47,500 nucleotides of DNA from Chromera velia (lineage: Eukaryota > Sar > Chromeraceae): the NCBI GenBank assembly GCA_018398765.1, contig JAHBMJ010000253.1, forward strand, positions 1-47,500. The letters run 5' to 3'. Made by a program: the position numbers and the translations under genes. Under the pieces are notes generated by a model. That model saw only the letters and a list, made by a program, of their open reading frames with translations. It did not search any database and had not been told where the DNA came from. This document shows positions 32,494 through 42,277 of the stretch, one piece after another (the first letter of the stretch is position 1; each line of letters begins with the position of its first letter).

Positions 32494-32662
32494 CTTCCCG
32501 TCCGTTTCCGACCAGCCTGGCCCTCTTCCAGTTCCTCGCCTTGATCCTTCTCTCTTGCGCCGCGTCTGCAGCGCTGGTTCTGGGCCTGGGTGGGTGGGTG
32601 CAGTTGAGGTGGTTGCTCCATCGGGTGTCCCCCCTCTCCTTGAAGATTTCCTCTACATGCAT
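27883..32662 (-). CDS. NHL-repeat (beta-propeller) protein
   Basis: Ten exons in transcript order: 32494-32662, 31696-31986, 31203-31405, 30951-31088, 30691-30751, 30259-30350, 29859-30012, 29304-29641, 28893-29004 and 27883-28178. Every phase joins, giving 617 residues. NHL repeats are clear at residues ~85-110 (SDCCNHAIL), ~128-160 (NSPKGIALSPCG then CDSGNDSVKIL, split by an intron), ~272-297 (SPSSVALDRFGNVYIS then DTGNHCIRLL, also split by an intron) and ~447-473 (VPLGVACDCKGEWLFVSD). Such repeats build beta-propellers used for protein or ligand binding; no enzyme domain is attached. The C-terminal ~100 residues are Gly/Arg/Ser-rich. Start choice: the ATG at 32662 gives an N-terminal Arg/Lys-rich exon in the right phase but without homology support. 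The boundary at 29304 could be 29300 if another small exon exists. Confidence 0.85.
28608..28748 (+). CDS. Possible 46-residue ORF antisense to an NHL-gene intron
   Basis: A plus-strand ATG-to-TGA frame in the last intron of the minus-strand NHL gene. The translation is highly charged and helical-looking (ETEEAFERAFERREKEDEAY). The complementary minus frame is Ser/Leu-rich, and such pairs arise easily by chance, so coding is doubtful. Confidence 0.2.
   Translation: MHDEMSFKRDKNASTETEEAFERAFERREKEDEAYSPLEALAQQYA
29805..29832. repeat. (AC)n microsatellite in an NHL-gene intron
   Basis: Uninterrupted AC run in the intron between the NHL exons at 29859-30012 and 29304-29641. Confidence 0.9.
32131..32163. 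repeat. (AG)n microsatellite in the first NHL intron
   Basis: Perfect AG run; TC on the transcript strand, upstream of the second exon's acceptor. Confidence 0.9.
32466..32493. repeat. (CAGA)n microsatellite at an NHL donor site
   Basis: GACA units end exactly at the splice donor after the first coding exon of the NHL gene; on the transcript strand the donor reads GTCTGTCTG, so the donor itself belongs to the repeat. Confidence 0.8.
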
Positions 32663-33154
32663 TTCATAGAAAGACAGGACAAAGGGGAGGCGTCAGTAGC
32701 TGCATTTGATTGACTCAGGATGGCACGGGTCAAACTTTCAAACGATCCTTGAGCAACTGATCGACACTGACTGACTGTCTGGATGGATATTTGAGTGCAT
32801 GAATGAATCGACCATTTACGCATTCATGAGTACGCATATATAGAGTTCGTTTGTATTTTGGAAAATACGTGGACAGAAGGAGGAACCGATGGATAATAAA
32901 AATCTTCTCAGACGATTACTCTTTTCATTCATTTGAATGAGTTCGATTAGGAAAGCGACCGATCCGCTTTGACATTGTTCAAGCAGCCATTGAGCCACTG
33001 ACACACTTAGTCCGTAAACTGAACGGTCTCTGCAGCAAGCTTCTGAGCCAGGCATTTGCTTGCATACGTACTCACTTGCAGAGTCAGCCAGCAACCTAGT
33101 CAGTTAGTAAGTCAAAATGCGTACGTATTATCCGAGCCAGCCAGAGAGTCAGCC

Positions 33155-33204
33155 CCTCTCTCAGTCAGTCAGTCAGTCAGTCAGTCAGTCAGTCAGTCAG
33201 TCTT

Positions 33205-33238
<34 letters not shown>

Positions 33239-33301
33239 AGTTAGTCACTCAGTCAGTCAGTCAGTCAGTCTGTCTGTCTGTCTGTCTGTCCGTCCGTCCG
33301 T

Positions 33302-33338
<37 letters not shown>

Positions 33339-33476
33339 TGTCTGTCTGTCTGTCATACATATAGTCTGTCATATAGTCTGTCAGTCAGTCAGTCTGTCTG
33401 TGAGTCAGTCAGTCAGTCAGTCAGTCAGCGATTCAGTCAGTTTATCAGTCAATGAGCCAATCAGCAGTCCACGCAG

Positions 33477-33526
<50 letters not shown>

Positions 33527-33550
33527 GCACGCACGCACACACACACACAC
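33155..33550. repeat. Compound microsatellite: GTCA, TCTG, CTGC then AC
   Basis: Successive blocks of different tetranucleotides that change into each other by single substitutions, followed by an AC/CG run. Confidence 0.95.
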
Positions 33551-34158
33551 GAACAGTGAGGCGCTCAGTCTGGGCACACATTCAATTAATGCATGGCATG
33601 CGAAGTGTAGTCTATCCGCCAGTCCTTCGAGCAGCGGTCAAGCATCTACTGTTTTCTTTTTATTTTTCACGTCCCCGCCCGATTCCTTTGATTTGTCACT
33701 TCGAGACTGACCGATACGTTCCAGCAGCGCCATCAGTGTGTCAGAAAGTTTCTCATGCAAGGAAACTTGTTGACAGACCACCTCTCTGAATTTAGAAAGA
33801 CCGCGCGATCACTGCTGTCAGCAGCGGATGAGGCCAACCAGGTTCTCTGTGGATTTTCGTTTCCCTTTTGTATTGCTGCATACACGGATCGACTGGGACC
33901 TTATCCCCCTCAAGACACTTCCATCTCAAGTCTGACCACTCCGTGGGGTCAACACACGCATGGAAACCATTGACAATTCGTCTTTTTTGTGTCAGGAGTA
34001 AGCTGAGAACAAATTCGAGCGATTTTGTTGTTTTTTGCAGCCTTAATAATTTTCGCATGCATGATTTTCTGCATTCATGCATGCATGCTATATATATGCA
34101 TGCATGCTTGCTGCTTGCATGGAATTCAAAATTCAGATGATGGAGAGGAGCATGCAAA

Positions 34159-34464
34159 TCATTCTTCGTTCTTCTGAAGATCACCGACATGAATGTTTAC
34201 ATCAGAGTTACAGTCCTGGAAGCTGTGTACGATAAGTAAGTGCAGGGTCTTCCATTTTCCCTGGCTACCTTCGTTTTCTACTTCTCTACCTTGCAGGGTG
34301 TTGTTCGTATATATATAAATCCCGCAAAACTGAGACAAATACAAGTCTAAATTTCTTGGAGGAACACCTGCAGACCCACGCAGATACCTAAACGCGACCC
34401 AAAAACGCTTCTCTTGGGCCGTCAGGTCCTGTCTCATCTGGAAAGGGTGAACTGAGGAGACCAT
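34159..34464 (-). CDS. Possible 101-residue hypothetical protein
   Basis: Open from a true ATG at 34464, only 58 bp from the EEP start codon on the other strand. Composition is protein-like (for example EKRFWVAFRYLRGSAG, then LLIVHSFQDCNSDVNIHVG). It has no family motif, overlaps the presumed EEP promoter, and contains internal donor and acceptor-like sites (FR|GTATCT). It may be an uncharacterised gene, a first exon, or chance. Confidence 0.3.
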   Translation of the reverse strand: MVSSVHPFQMRQDLTAQEKRFWVAFRYLRGSAGVPPRNLDLYLSQFCGIYIYTNNTLQGREVENEGSQGKWKTLHLLIVHSFQDCNSDVNIHVGDLQKNEE

Positions 34465-34522
34465 CAGTAACTCCCGTTCTTCACAGGCCCTTTAATTGCG
34501 TCGAATTAAATAATTAGAGAAG

Positions 34523-35508
34523 ATGAGTCCCGGAAGAAAGTCGTTCACCTTCGGAGCGGCTTCCTCTTTGCTTCTTCTCCTCGTCCTTCTGCAAGTCACT
34601 CTTTCCCTCACCTCCAGTCTTCAACTGAAGGAGTCTCTTTCCTTCACTCTCCACGGAAATACGGAGGACTCTCCCCCACCTGACGCCGACGGAGGAGACG
34701 GAGCAGAACAGACGCTAGAGGTCCCCCAGGCAGATCAGGAGGAGGAGGATGGAAAGGAGGTCAACCCAAAAGCCCACAGTCTGTTCCAGGTGGCGACTTT
34801 CAACACCGACGAGAGCTTTGTGGTGAAGGAGCAGTTGGACGCGATGCTCCCGAGATTCACGAAGAAAGAGGAAGTCGGGGCGTATCTCTTTTTCTTCCAG
34901 GTCGGCCGGCACAGGGCTGGAAACAAAGTGGTCTGCATGCACAAAGCTGAGTGTGTTTGTGAGTGAGTGATTGACTGAGTGAGTGAGTGAATGACTGAGT
35001 GAGTGGCTGAGTGAGTGAGTGAGCCAGTGAGTAAGCCAGTGAGTCGGTGAGTGAGTGAGTAACTAAGTAAATGAGTAACTAAGTAAATGAGTGACTAAGT
35101 AAATCAGTGATCAAGTAAATAAGTAAGCAAGTAGGAGTGTGTGTATGTGTGTTTGTGTGTGAATCCAAGCTCAAAGAATACCGATGGAGAGAGATTCTCT
35201 GCGTCCTTCATTTGACATTTCTCTCTCTCTCTTCTCTGCAGGAGGCCCCGTCCTACCTAGAGACAGACCCCGTGTATGTCCCCCAGGGGCGCGGCGAACA
35301 GCAGGAGGTGTATGCAGGGATGCTCAAGTACCTCCAGGAGTCAGACAAGACCGCATTCAGCGTCAAAGAGGCAGCAGAAGCAAAGCCGCGAAGGATTGCG
35401 ACCGCAAATTTGGAAGGCAACTTGTCAAAATACTTCAAGTCAGTCAATCGGCTCCTTTTGATCAATTACACATTTAGGCATGCGTGCACAGACTTGCTCC
35501 TCTGTCCG

Positions 35509-35550
<42 letters not shown>

Positions 35551-38500
35551 TTCCTTCCTTCCTTCCTTCCCTCCTTCCTTCTTTCCCTTCTTCCTTCCTT
35601 CCTTCCTTCCCTCCTTCCTTCCTTCCTTTTCGTTCCCTCCTTCCTTCCTTCCTCTATCCCTCTCGTTCGTTCTTCGACCGTCCGTCCCCCCGTCCTCCCT
35701 TTCCTCCTGTCCGTCTGCCTGCCTGCCTGCCTGCCCGTCTCTCTTTCTCATGGTCTGTCACTGTTGATGTTGTTTGTGCTTTTGTTCACGCATTCACTCA
35801 CTTACTCCGCCAGTCAGCCACCAAGACAGAGAGGAAGCAGAAAAGCAAAAAGTCAGGCAGGCAGACAGGCAGGCAGGCCGGCAGCCGGAAAGAGGGAAGA
35901 GCTCGGAGCACATGGAGGACGAGTCGGAGAAGTTCTGAGACCGAAAGGGAGCCAAAAGCGCCATTAGTTCTCCCCGTGGATATTCAGCTTCCTTCCGCTC
36001 TACTCCCCTCCCCCCCCCCCCNNCCCCTGCCTGCAGATCGACAGGAAACAAACAGTACGCGATGGCGGTAGTCAACCCGGAGTCCGACATCCAGTCAGTA
36101 AGCCTCCTCTCCCTCGTAGATCTGTACGCCTGCATGTACATTGGTTCTGTATGCCATGAGTCATTGATCGACTTTATTTCATTTCCCCTGTTGGTTGCCC
36201 AGATGGCTTGGTGCGTATCTGCCTGCCTTCCTGCTTCCCTGCCGGTGTGCTCCCGTATCACGTATTTGCTTTGTTTCGAATCCTGACAGATCTGTGTCTC
36301 GCTGTTGCCATCTTTCTATTTTGTGACGCTGCATGCAAAGGATCGGAAACACTTCACTGAGAACCCAGAAACACACACGCACACGCACGCACACACGCAC
36401 ACACACACACCCGCGCGCGCGCACACACACACACGCACCAAAGATACACGCACCTACCACAACACACGATGACCAATGTATCTCTATTTTTCTCTCTTCT
36501 CCTTCTGATACTGGACAGGGTATGGTCAGGCAGCCACGAGTTGCGCTCCCGAAGCGAGAGACTCTGGGGCCTTGGGACCAACACCGACAAGGGGGCGGTG
36601 ACTCTGGCTGTGAGGTCAAAAAGCCAAAAGATCGCGGCTCTGTTTATGGGCGTCCATCTCTCCAGAGTCCATGGGGCAAAAAAAGTGAGTTGGTTCGTCC
36701 GATTGGACTTGTTCTCTAGGGTTAACTTTGCGCCTGTCAAGTCTTGACATGACTACCAGTAAGAAAGAAAGAAGACAAACCTGTATTCCGTCCTCATCCG
36801 ACTTATTTTCCTTCTGTTTCATTCTCGTCCCTTCACCATACCAAGTGTGAGCAGCTTGTTCAAAACACGACTCGAATATTTTGTGTGTACGTCCTCCGGC
36901 GCTTTTTTTTTTGTTGCGACACGGAAGGCAAGATGAGGAAAAGTGCGGGGGGGATGAAGAGAACGTCGATAGGACCATGCAGCTTTCACAACGTGTCTGT
37001 CTGTCTTCTCTACTGATTGTTCGAGTGTTCTGACTGCCTCCCTCCTCCCGTCCTCCTTCCTGCAGTCCGCAGCCCAAGTAGAGAAGGCAGAGGACCTCAA
37101 TGACGGGTTCCAACAGGCACTCGATACCCACTGCCAGAAACTACTCATCAAAAGTGACTTCATCGACCAAAAGACAAGTCTCGGAAAGTCACCCACAGAC
37201 CTTTCCACTGTCGTCGCACTCTTGAAGAAATGCTTCCCCTCAGGAATGTGAGTCAGTCCGGCGAACAAAAGGCATCCGGCCAGATGTGCATGCTTGTTTT
37301 GTTTTGTCCATTTTGAAAAGCGCTTTTCATACAAAGAATCAGAATTCCTTCTCGAAATTGGAGTAATTTCTATCCCAAATTTGCTTCGACGCACGCCTGC
37401 TTGACCCACTGACTGCCTGGCTAGTACGTTTTTGTTTCTCCATCGAGACTGCGTTTGTTTCTCCTGAACATGGCTGGCTCTTTTCGTCTCTCTTCCCTTC
37501 CCTTCCCTTCCCTTCCCTTCCCCTCCCTTCCCTTCCCTTCCCTTCCCTGACTCGATGTACGTCCTTGCTGGTTTTCCGCCCTTCACTGTTGCGCGGCGCC
37601 TGACTGTTCAATGGGGAGCGTGCGCCTACGTTTCTCTCTTTCTATTCGCTCTTTGCTCGAGCGTTCTCTTGTCAGTGACCAGTTCGTTTGCTTTGCCAGT
37701 CAGATCTGCGCATCCGCATCTTGTGCACAGCACTTTCCTGATTGATTAGTGTCTGTTTGCGTCTGTCTGTTCGTCGGAACAAAGGATGTGCGCATGAGTG
37801 AATCGGCACAGGCTGAATGCAGAAGTGTGTATGAGGGGACATGCCGCATAAACAAGCGCACGAACAGACACTTTTCCCCCTTCTTCCCTGCATGCAGCTA
37901 CATCGTGGGGGACTTGAACTTCCGCCTGGATCAGTGCAGCATGGCGGACCTGATCGGATCAGAGCAGGAAGACCGAGTCGAATTCGCAAAACAACTTAAC
38001 GCGACTGAAATCTCACCCCATACTATCAAGTGAGTGCGTGTTTGACCGAAACAAAGAGGCAGAATAATTCCGCCTTCAAAAAGCCTGTCATCGTTCCTCT
38101 GCTTTTTTGAAAGTGTTCAGTTTTGCCTGCCGTCTGTTTGACAGGTAGGGAAACAAAACTGAGAAGACAGGCACGGAGAAGAGAGGAGAGAACATGCGGA
38201 GAGAAGATGAAAGTTACTGCCTTGTGCGTTTTCTTTCTTCGAAGCTTCTTATCCACATGCGGCTGTCAATCATGTTGAATGAAGCGTCGAGTCCAAAAAA
38301 AGTCCAAAACTTCTTTTCCTTTTCCCGGACTCAATGCAGGTGGAGTTTTTGGAAGGCTTATTTCAAGATCAACAGTCAGAAGAGGAAGGAGATCATGGCA
38401 GAGGCCGACATGGGAAGAAGACACGTTCTGGAGCAACAGTTCGGATTCACACTCGACAGCCCATACGACAAAATTCCTTCGTCAGTCTCCCTCTTTATGT

Positions 38501-39870
38501 ACAAAAACCGTTCTGGCAGATTTGGCTTCTTTGTTCTGTCTCCAGACGGACGAAATTGGTGTGATATCCACTTTCAGCATTCTTTGCCTGTGTCCACACA
38601 GACAGTACTTTGTGGAGTGGAGAGGGGCGCTGGTTTGTTGGGGATTTCTCTTGGGGCTTTCAGGGCTTCTTGTCAGGGAAGAGACGTATGCACAAAAGAC
38701 TCGATCAGGATGCGCGACCCACTGGACTCGAACGCTTCCATTGATCGAATGATGATGGGGGCACTCTTTTTTCTTGACTGAGTTATGAATTACTGTATCA
38801 TGTGCAGATACAAATGGAACCCAAAGCACCTCCCGCACGTCTGCAAGAAGCTTCGAGACAGTTGGACCACGGGGGATCTGACAGACTCGGATGCCCGGGC
38901 AAGGGGTCTGAATGTTGCAGACGAAACGTGTTTGAAAACGAAGGGAAAAGGGAGAGCAAAGGACACTTGGGCGTGCGCTATGACGGCTGCAGAAGGAGAC
39001 AGGGATTCCTGTGAATCTTGTATGGAGAAGACAAAAGGGGGTGAATTTATCAATATTGGATACACAGAGAGACTCTTCTACTGGCCGGGATCCAAAAGGG
39101 TTGCCTCGGGTTCCCTCAAGTGGACCAAGTTTGTTCCTCTCGCCATGTCCGATCACCTCCCCGCTCTTTATATTGTCAGATTCAAACCCCCAACTGAGCC
39201 CGCGCTTCCCCCAGAAGAAGAGAAAGAGGTCGGGGACTTCCAAGGAATGGAAAACGAAAAAATCAGCCAAGGCGGCGGCCCCCTGTCCCTCAAAGTACCG
39301 GGGGATGACTCGAAAGAGAGTACATCAACACAAGATGGACCACCCAAATCCGTATCTCCCAGTGCAAAAGAGCAATCAGATTCCCTTCCTGCTCTTCCCA
39401 TTCCAACCGGAGATGTCGATGAAGTCCCGTCCCCTCCACTGCATGCCGGGGCCCTTGGGAGTGCCCCCGAGGAAAGCGACGCAAAATTGCCTGGGCCCCC
39501 AGTGCAGGGGTCGGGCAGCGTCGTTCTATCTGTTGCTGAGCCTGATGAGGGCGCACCCCTCCACTCGGGTGCTCTCGGAAGTCCCCCTTCCCAAGGAAGT
39601 GGACAGGTAGTCCTCGGAGGAGAAGGACGGGGGCCCTTCCAGTCTCCCCTGCATGCCGGGGCCCTGGGAAGCCCCCCCACTTCCGCAGAGGACACCTCTG
39701 CCGGGCCTCCCGTCTCCACGATACTCCACTCTGGCTCTCTCGGTTCCCCCTCGGGATCCTTGAATTCTTCCCCTACCCGCCCGAGGAGGGGAGCAATTAG
39801 GATGGAGGAGATGGGGGTTCCGATTTTGCCACTAGAGGAGACGGACGAAGACGACAATGAAGAACCATGA
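34523..39870 (+). CDS. Secreted EEP-fold phosphatase/nuclease, inositol 5-phosphatase-like
   Basis: Eight exons: 34523-34900, 35242-35438, 36037-36093, 36519-36684, 37066-37247, 37898-38029, 38340-38480 and 38808-39870. All phases agree and give 771 residues. Residues 1-30 form a signal peptide or anchor (Leu-rich run 15-27 after a basic start). EEP (endonuclease/exonuclease/phosphatase) motifs follow: ATFNTDE (91-97), GAVTLAV then FMGVHLS (about 236-258), VGDLNFRLD (330-338) and the catalytic SDHLPAL (532-538). GDLNFR and YTERLFY (503-509) resemble the two signature motifs of inositol polyphosphate 5-phosphatases, but the usual Asp-Arg is Glu-Arg. The last ~230 residues are Pro/Ser/Gly-rich, with four imperfect LHAGALGS-type repeats, then acidic. 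It acts probably in the secretory route or outside the cell; the substrate is unknown. Introns are loaded with microsatellites. Confidence 0.88.
34965..35135. repeat. GAGT/AAGT microsatellite in an EEP-gene intron
   Basis: GAGT units with GACT and AAGT variants, in the intron between the first two exons. Confidence 0.9.
35507..35740. repeat. TTTC/TTCC/CTGC microsatellite in an EEP-gene intron
   Basis: TTTC units pass into TTCC and later into CTGC units; upstream of the third exon. Confidence 0.95.
36022..36023. other. Two undetermined bases (N) in a C-run
   Basis: An unresolved spot inside a run of C that forms the pyrimidine tract of the acceptor at 36035-36036. The true length of this run is uncertain; the coding sequence is not affected. 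Confidence 0.95.
36369..36436. repeat. (AC)n/(CG)n microsatellite in an EEP-gene intron
   Basis: ACAC and ACGC units with a CGCGCGCGC core, in the intron upstream of the exon at 36519-36684. Confidence 0.9.
37495..37548. repeat. (TTCCC)n microsatellite in an EEP-gene intron
   Basis: Pentanucleotide TTCCC run, in the intron 37248-37897. Confidence 0.95.
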
Positions 39871-42277
39871 GGAGAAAAAAAAATAAGAGGAACGAGAGAG
39901 AGGCCTAGTGGCGTTGTCAACTAGACTTTCTCTCTATGTCCCTCGGTCTCTATGTGTGGAGGGATGCGAGCGAGGGTGTAATGCAAATAAGAGAGAACGG
40001 GAAAGGAACAAGAAAAGAGGGGAAGGGGCAATTCACCCTGATGTAACAAGAAGGGTTTCAAAAGACGAAGTTTCGACCGTCTTAACCAACAAAGTACAGT
40101 CCATCTCATATATCTGACTGTTGTTCCGATCCTGATGGTCCTGCCGGCAGAATTCTTTTTTTTTTACTTGAAAGTTTCATTCTGTCCCCGATACAGGAGA
40201 TTATACGAGGTGAACGAAAGGGTGTCCGTTGCTGCGTCTGTCGTCTTTCCGTTTTGTGTCAGAGAGACAACAGGCCTCCGTCTGACCGTTGATTTCTTCA
40301 ATTCTTCAAAGCTCATCTTTTCTACGCATTTTGTACATCTCCTTTCTCTTAGAGAGTGCATCTCCTTCCGTCCCCTTCTGTGTCTGTTCTCCTCCCGTGT
40401 CTGTCTACCTTTTTGTTCGCCTGCGCACGTCGTTCCCTCTTCCCAGCTGTCCTCCTCTTTGCGTGTCTCTCCACACTCTTTGTCACCGCGTGCGTCACTC
40501 GCTCGAGTTGCTACTCACCCGAGCTTTCTGGCCTCCTGCCCGGCCTTTGGATCTTCAAATTCGTGCCTCGAGTGGCCACTTCAAATCAGGCAGCTGCACC
40601 ATCGCATTGCTATTAAAGGCGGCAACCTGTTTTGTTATCCTTTAGGACTCTCAAGTTTCAACTTTCAGGACATTCAGGAAGTATAGGAAAATAAAAACAC
40701 CTCCTAGAACACCTCTTCTAACGTCTTTCACATTTGCAACCAACATCGTCTACAATGAAGGGCCCCCAGGTGTACAGCTAGGTGTATAACTCTAGATGTA
40801 GATAATGATCAATAAAAGACCAGGAAATAATAAACATTTCCTTCAAGTTAAGTTTAAGTTAAAAGTTTAAAATAGTATGTCATAATCAGCGAACTGTGAT
40901 AATTATACAATAACAGTATGAAATTAAAAAATTTTAAAGCTATACAATATTTAAATTGAATATTAAACTGTAAGTTTAACAGCTTGACCTAATCAAAAAA
41001 CTAGTATAACTAAGTGGAAAAGCTTGCTTTGAAACCGAAACATTAATCCTAACTTGAATTCTCTAGTGAATCCTCATAATATAATATATAATTCTAGAGT
41101 GATATTAGAATTATCTAGAACTATCAGGCTTATATTATTATTGAATGATGCAATGTATGCCGGGTAACTAGAAGCCGGGGCCAAAAACTGTACCTCCCCA
41201 AGTTAAATTCATTTATTTTGATTGATGAGATTTCTAGTGAGATTTCTGCTTAGAATCCGCTGTCGCTAGCCTAGTTGCTAACTAGTAGGTTGCTATAGCA
41301 CTGGCAGGCCGAAAGCTCTACCACAGCGGCGGACACAAACAGACTCTGAATGAAAATGTCAATCAAAGGTTTAATTGCAGTTTGTTGAAGATTTACACAC
41401 CGCACTGGTATTTCATGATCGATTTAAAGACATTGGTCTATTTAGAACATAATTTCGTGCACCAACGAAGAGTGAGCACCGGCAACGAAGCTTGCGAAAC
41501 GGTCTTACACTCACACGTACTGCCAGCCCTCTCACACTCTCACCACCGAAAAAAATAAAAAGAGGGAAAGCATTGCGATAAGAAGAGGAGAAGTCGACAC
41601 CCTGACTTCTTCTTCAGATTTCTTTTTTTTCGATCGAAGAAATCCTTTTCTTCATTGCTCTTTGGCATCCGTCGTCCAATTTGAAATGGAAATACACCCA
41701 CAAAAGACGACTTCTGCTCCGGCCAATGTACATGCACACAAGTATCAGACAGACAATTGAATTCTTCGTTCCTTCTTTTGTCTTCTTCATCCCCTTCTCG
41801 CAACCTCTCTCAGACTGCCTGCGGGCAAGTCCAGGTTGAGAAGGAGGGAGGGAGGGAGAGAGAGAGAGAGAGAGAGAGACGCAGCTTCTTTCCTCCTCAT
41901 TCTTTTTACACAAACAAATGAAATGAAAAATGGGAGTCCGCTGTCGAGCTGGACGGACTCGCTGTCGTTCCCCCTTATTTACGACTCCCTCCGGCTCTCT
42001 CTGAAGCTCCCCCTCCGCTGCTCTCTTTCATTTCTCTCTCTCTCTCTGTCGGCCTCACTGTCTGTCTGTCTGCCTGTCTACATCCACCTGTGTCTGTCTC
42101 TGTCTGAGTGTCTCACTCTTTCTGGCTCTCTTTGCGGGTGTGTCTGCCTGTGTGTGTATCTCTCCATGTTCCTTTTGCTGTCTACCGGTTTCTTTCTGTC
42201 CCTGTGTGTCTTCCTGTCCGTCTGTCTACCTGCCTGCCTCTGTGTCTCCCTGCCTGTCGTTGCAGTTGCAAAGACGT
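39871..42277. other. Convergent intergenic region, no supported gene
   Basis: Between the EEP stop and the methyltransferase stop. A plus-strand frame at 40135-40686 starts with a true ATG but is Ser/Leu/Phe-rich and low quality, so I treat it as UTR or spacer; AATAAA-like words at about 40690 and 40811 may end the EEP transcript. 40700-41480 is AT-rich. An AG run is at 41848-41879 and a TC/TGTC-rich stretch at 42030-42260. Confidence 0.5.
41848..41879. repeat. GGGA/AG microsatellite
   Basis: GGGA units followed by a perfect AG run. Confidence 0.9.

Larger units (their letters stand above)
32663..34522. promoter_or_regulatory. Divergent intergenic region with a large microsatellite block
   Basis: Separates the NHL gene (minus) and the EEP gene (plus). 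33155-33450 is a mosaic of GTCA, TCTG and CTGC tetranucleotides; 33479-33550 is an AC run with ACGC interruptions. ATGCATGC words cluster around 34075-34105. The only noteworthy frame is a minus-strand one at 34159-34464 (separate entry). Promoter function is inferred from position. Confidence 0.5.

Noticed and set aside
35137-35967. Plus-strand frame of 276 codons in the EEP gene
   Set aside because: Runs through the second exon and on into the TTTC/TTCC microsatellite (Phe/Leu/Ser repeats); the exon ends at the donor after 35438.
38482-39270. Minus-strand frame of 262 codons opposite the EEP last exons
   Set aside because: The plus strand there carries the EEP catalytic SDH motif and correct splice phases; the minus frame crosses an EEP intron and has no motif.
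39168-39920. Minus-strand frame of 250 codons opposite the EEP tail
   Set aside because: Gly/Ser/Pro-rich mirror of the Pro/Ser-rich EEP tail, a composition effect.
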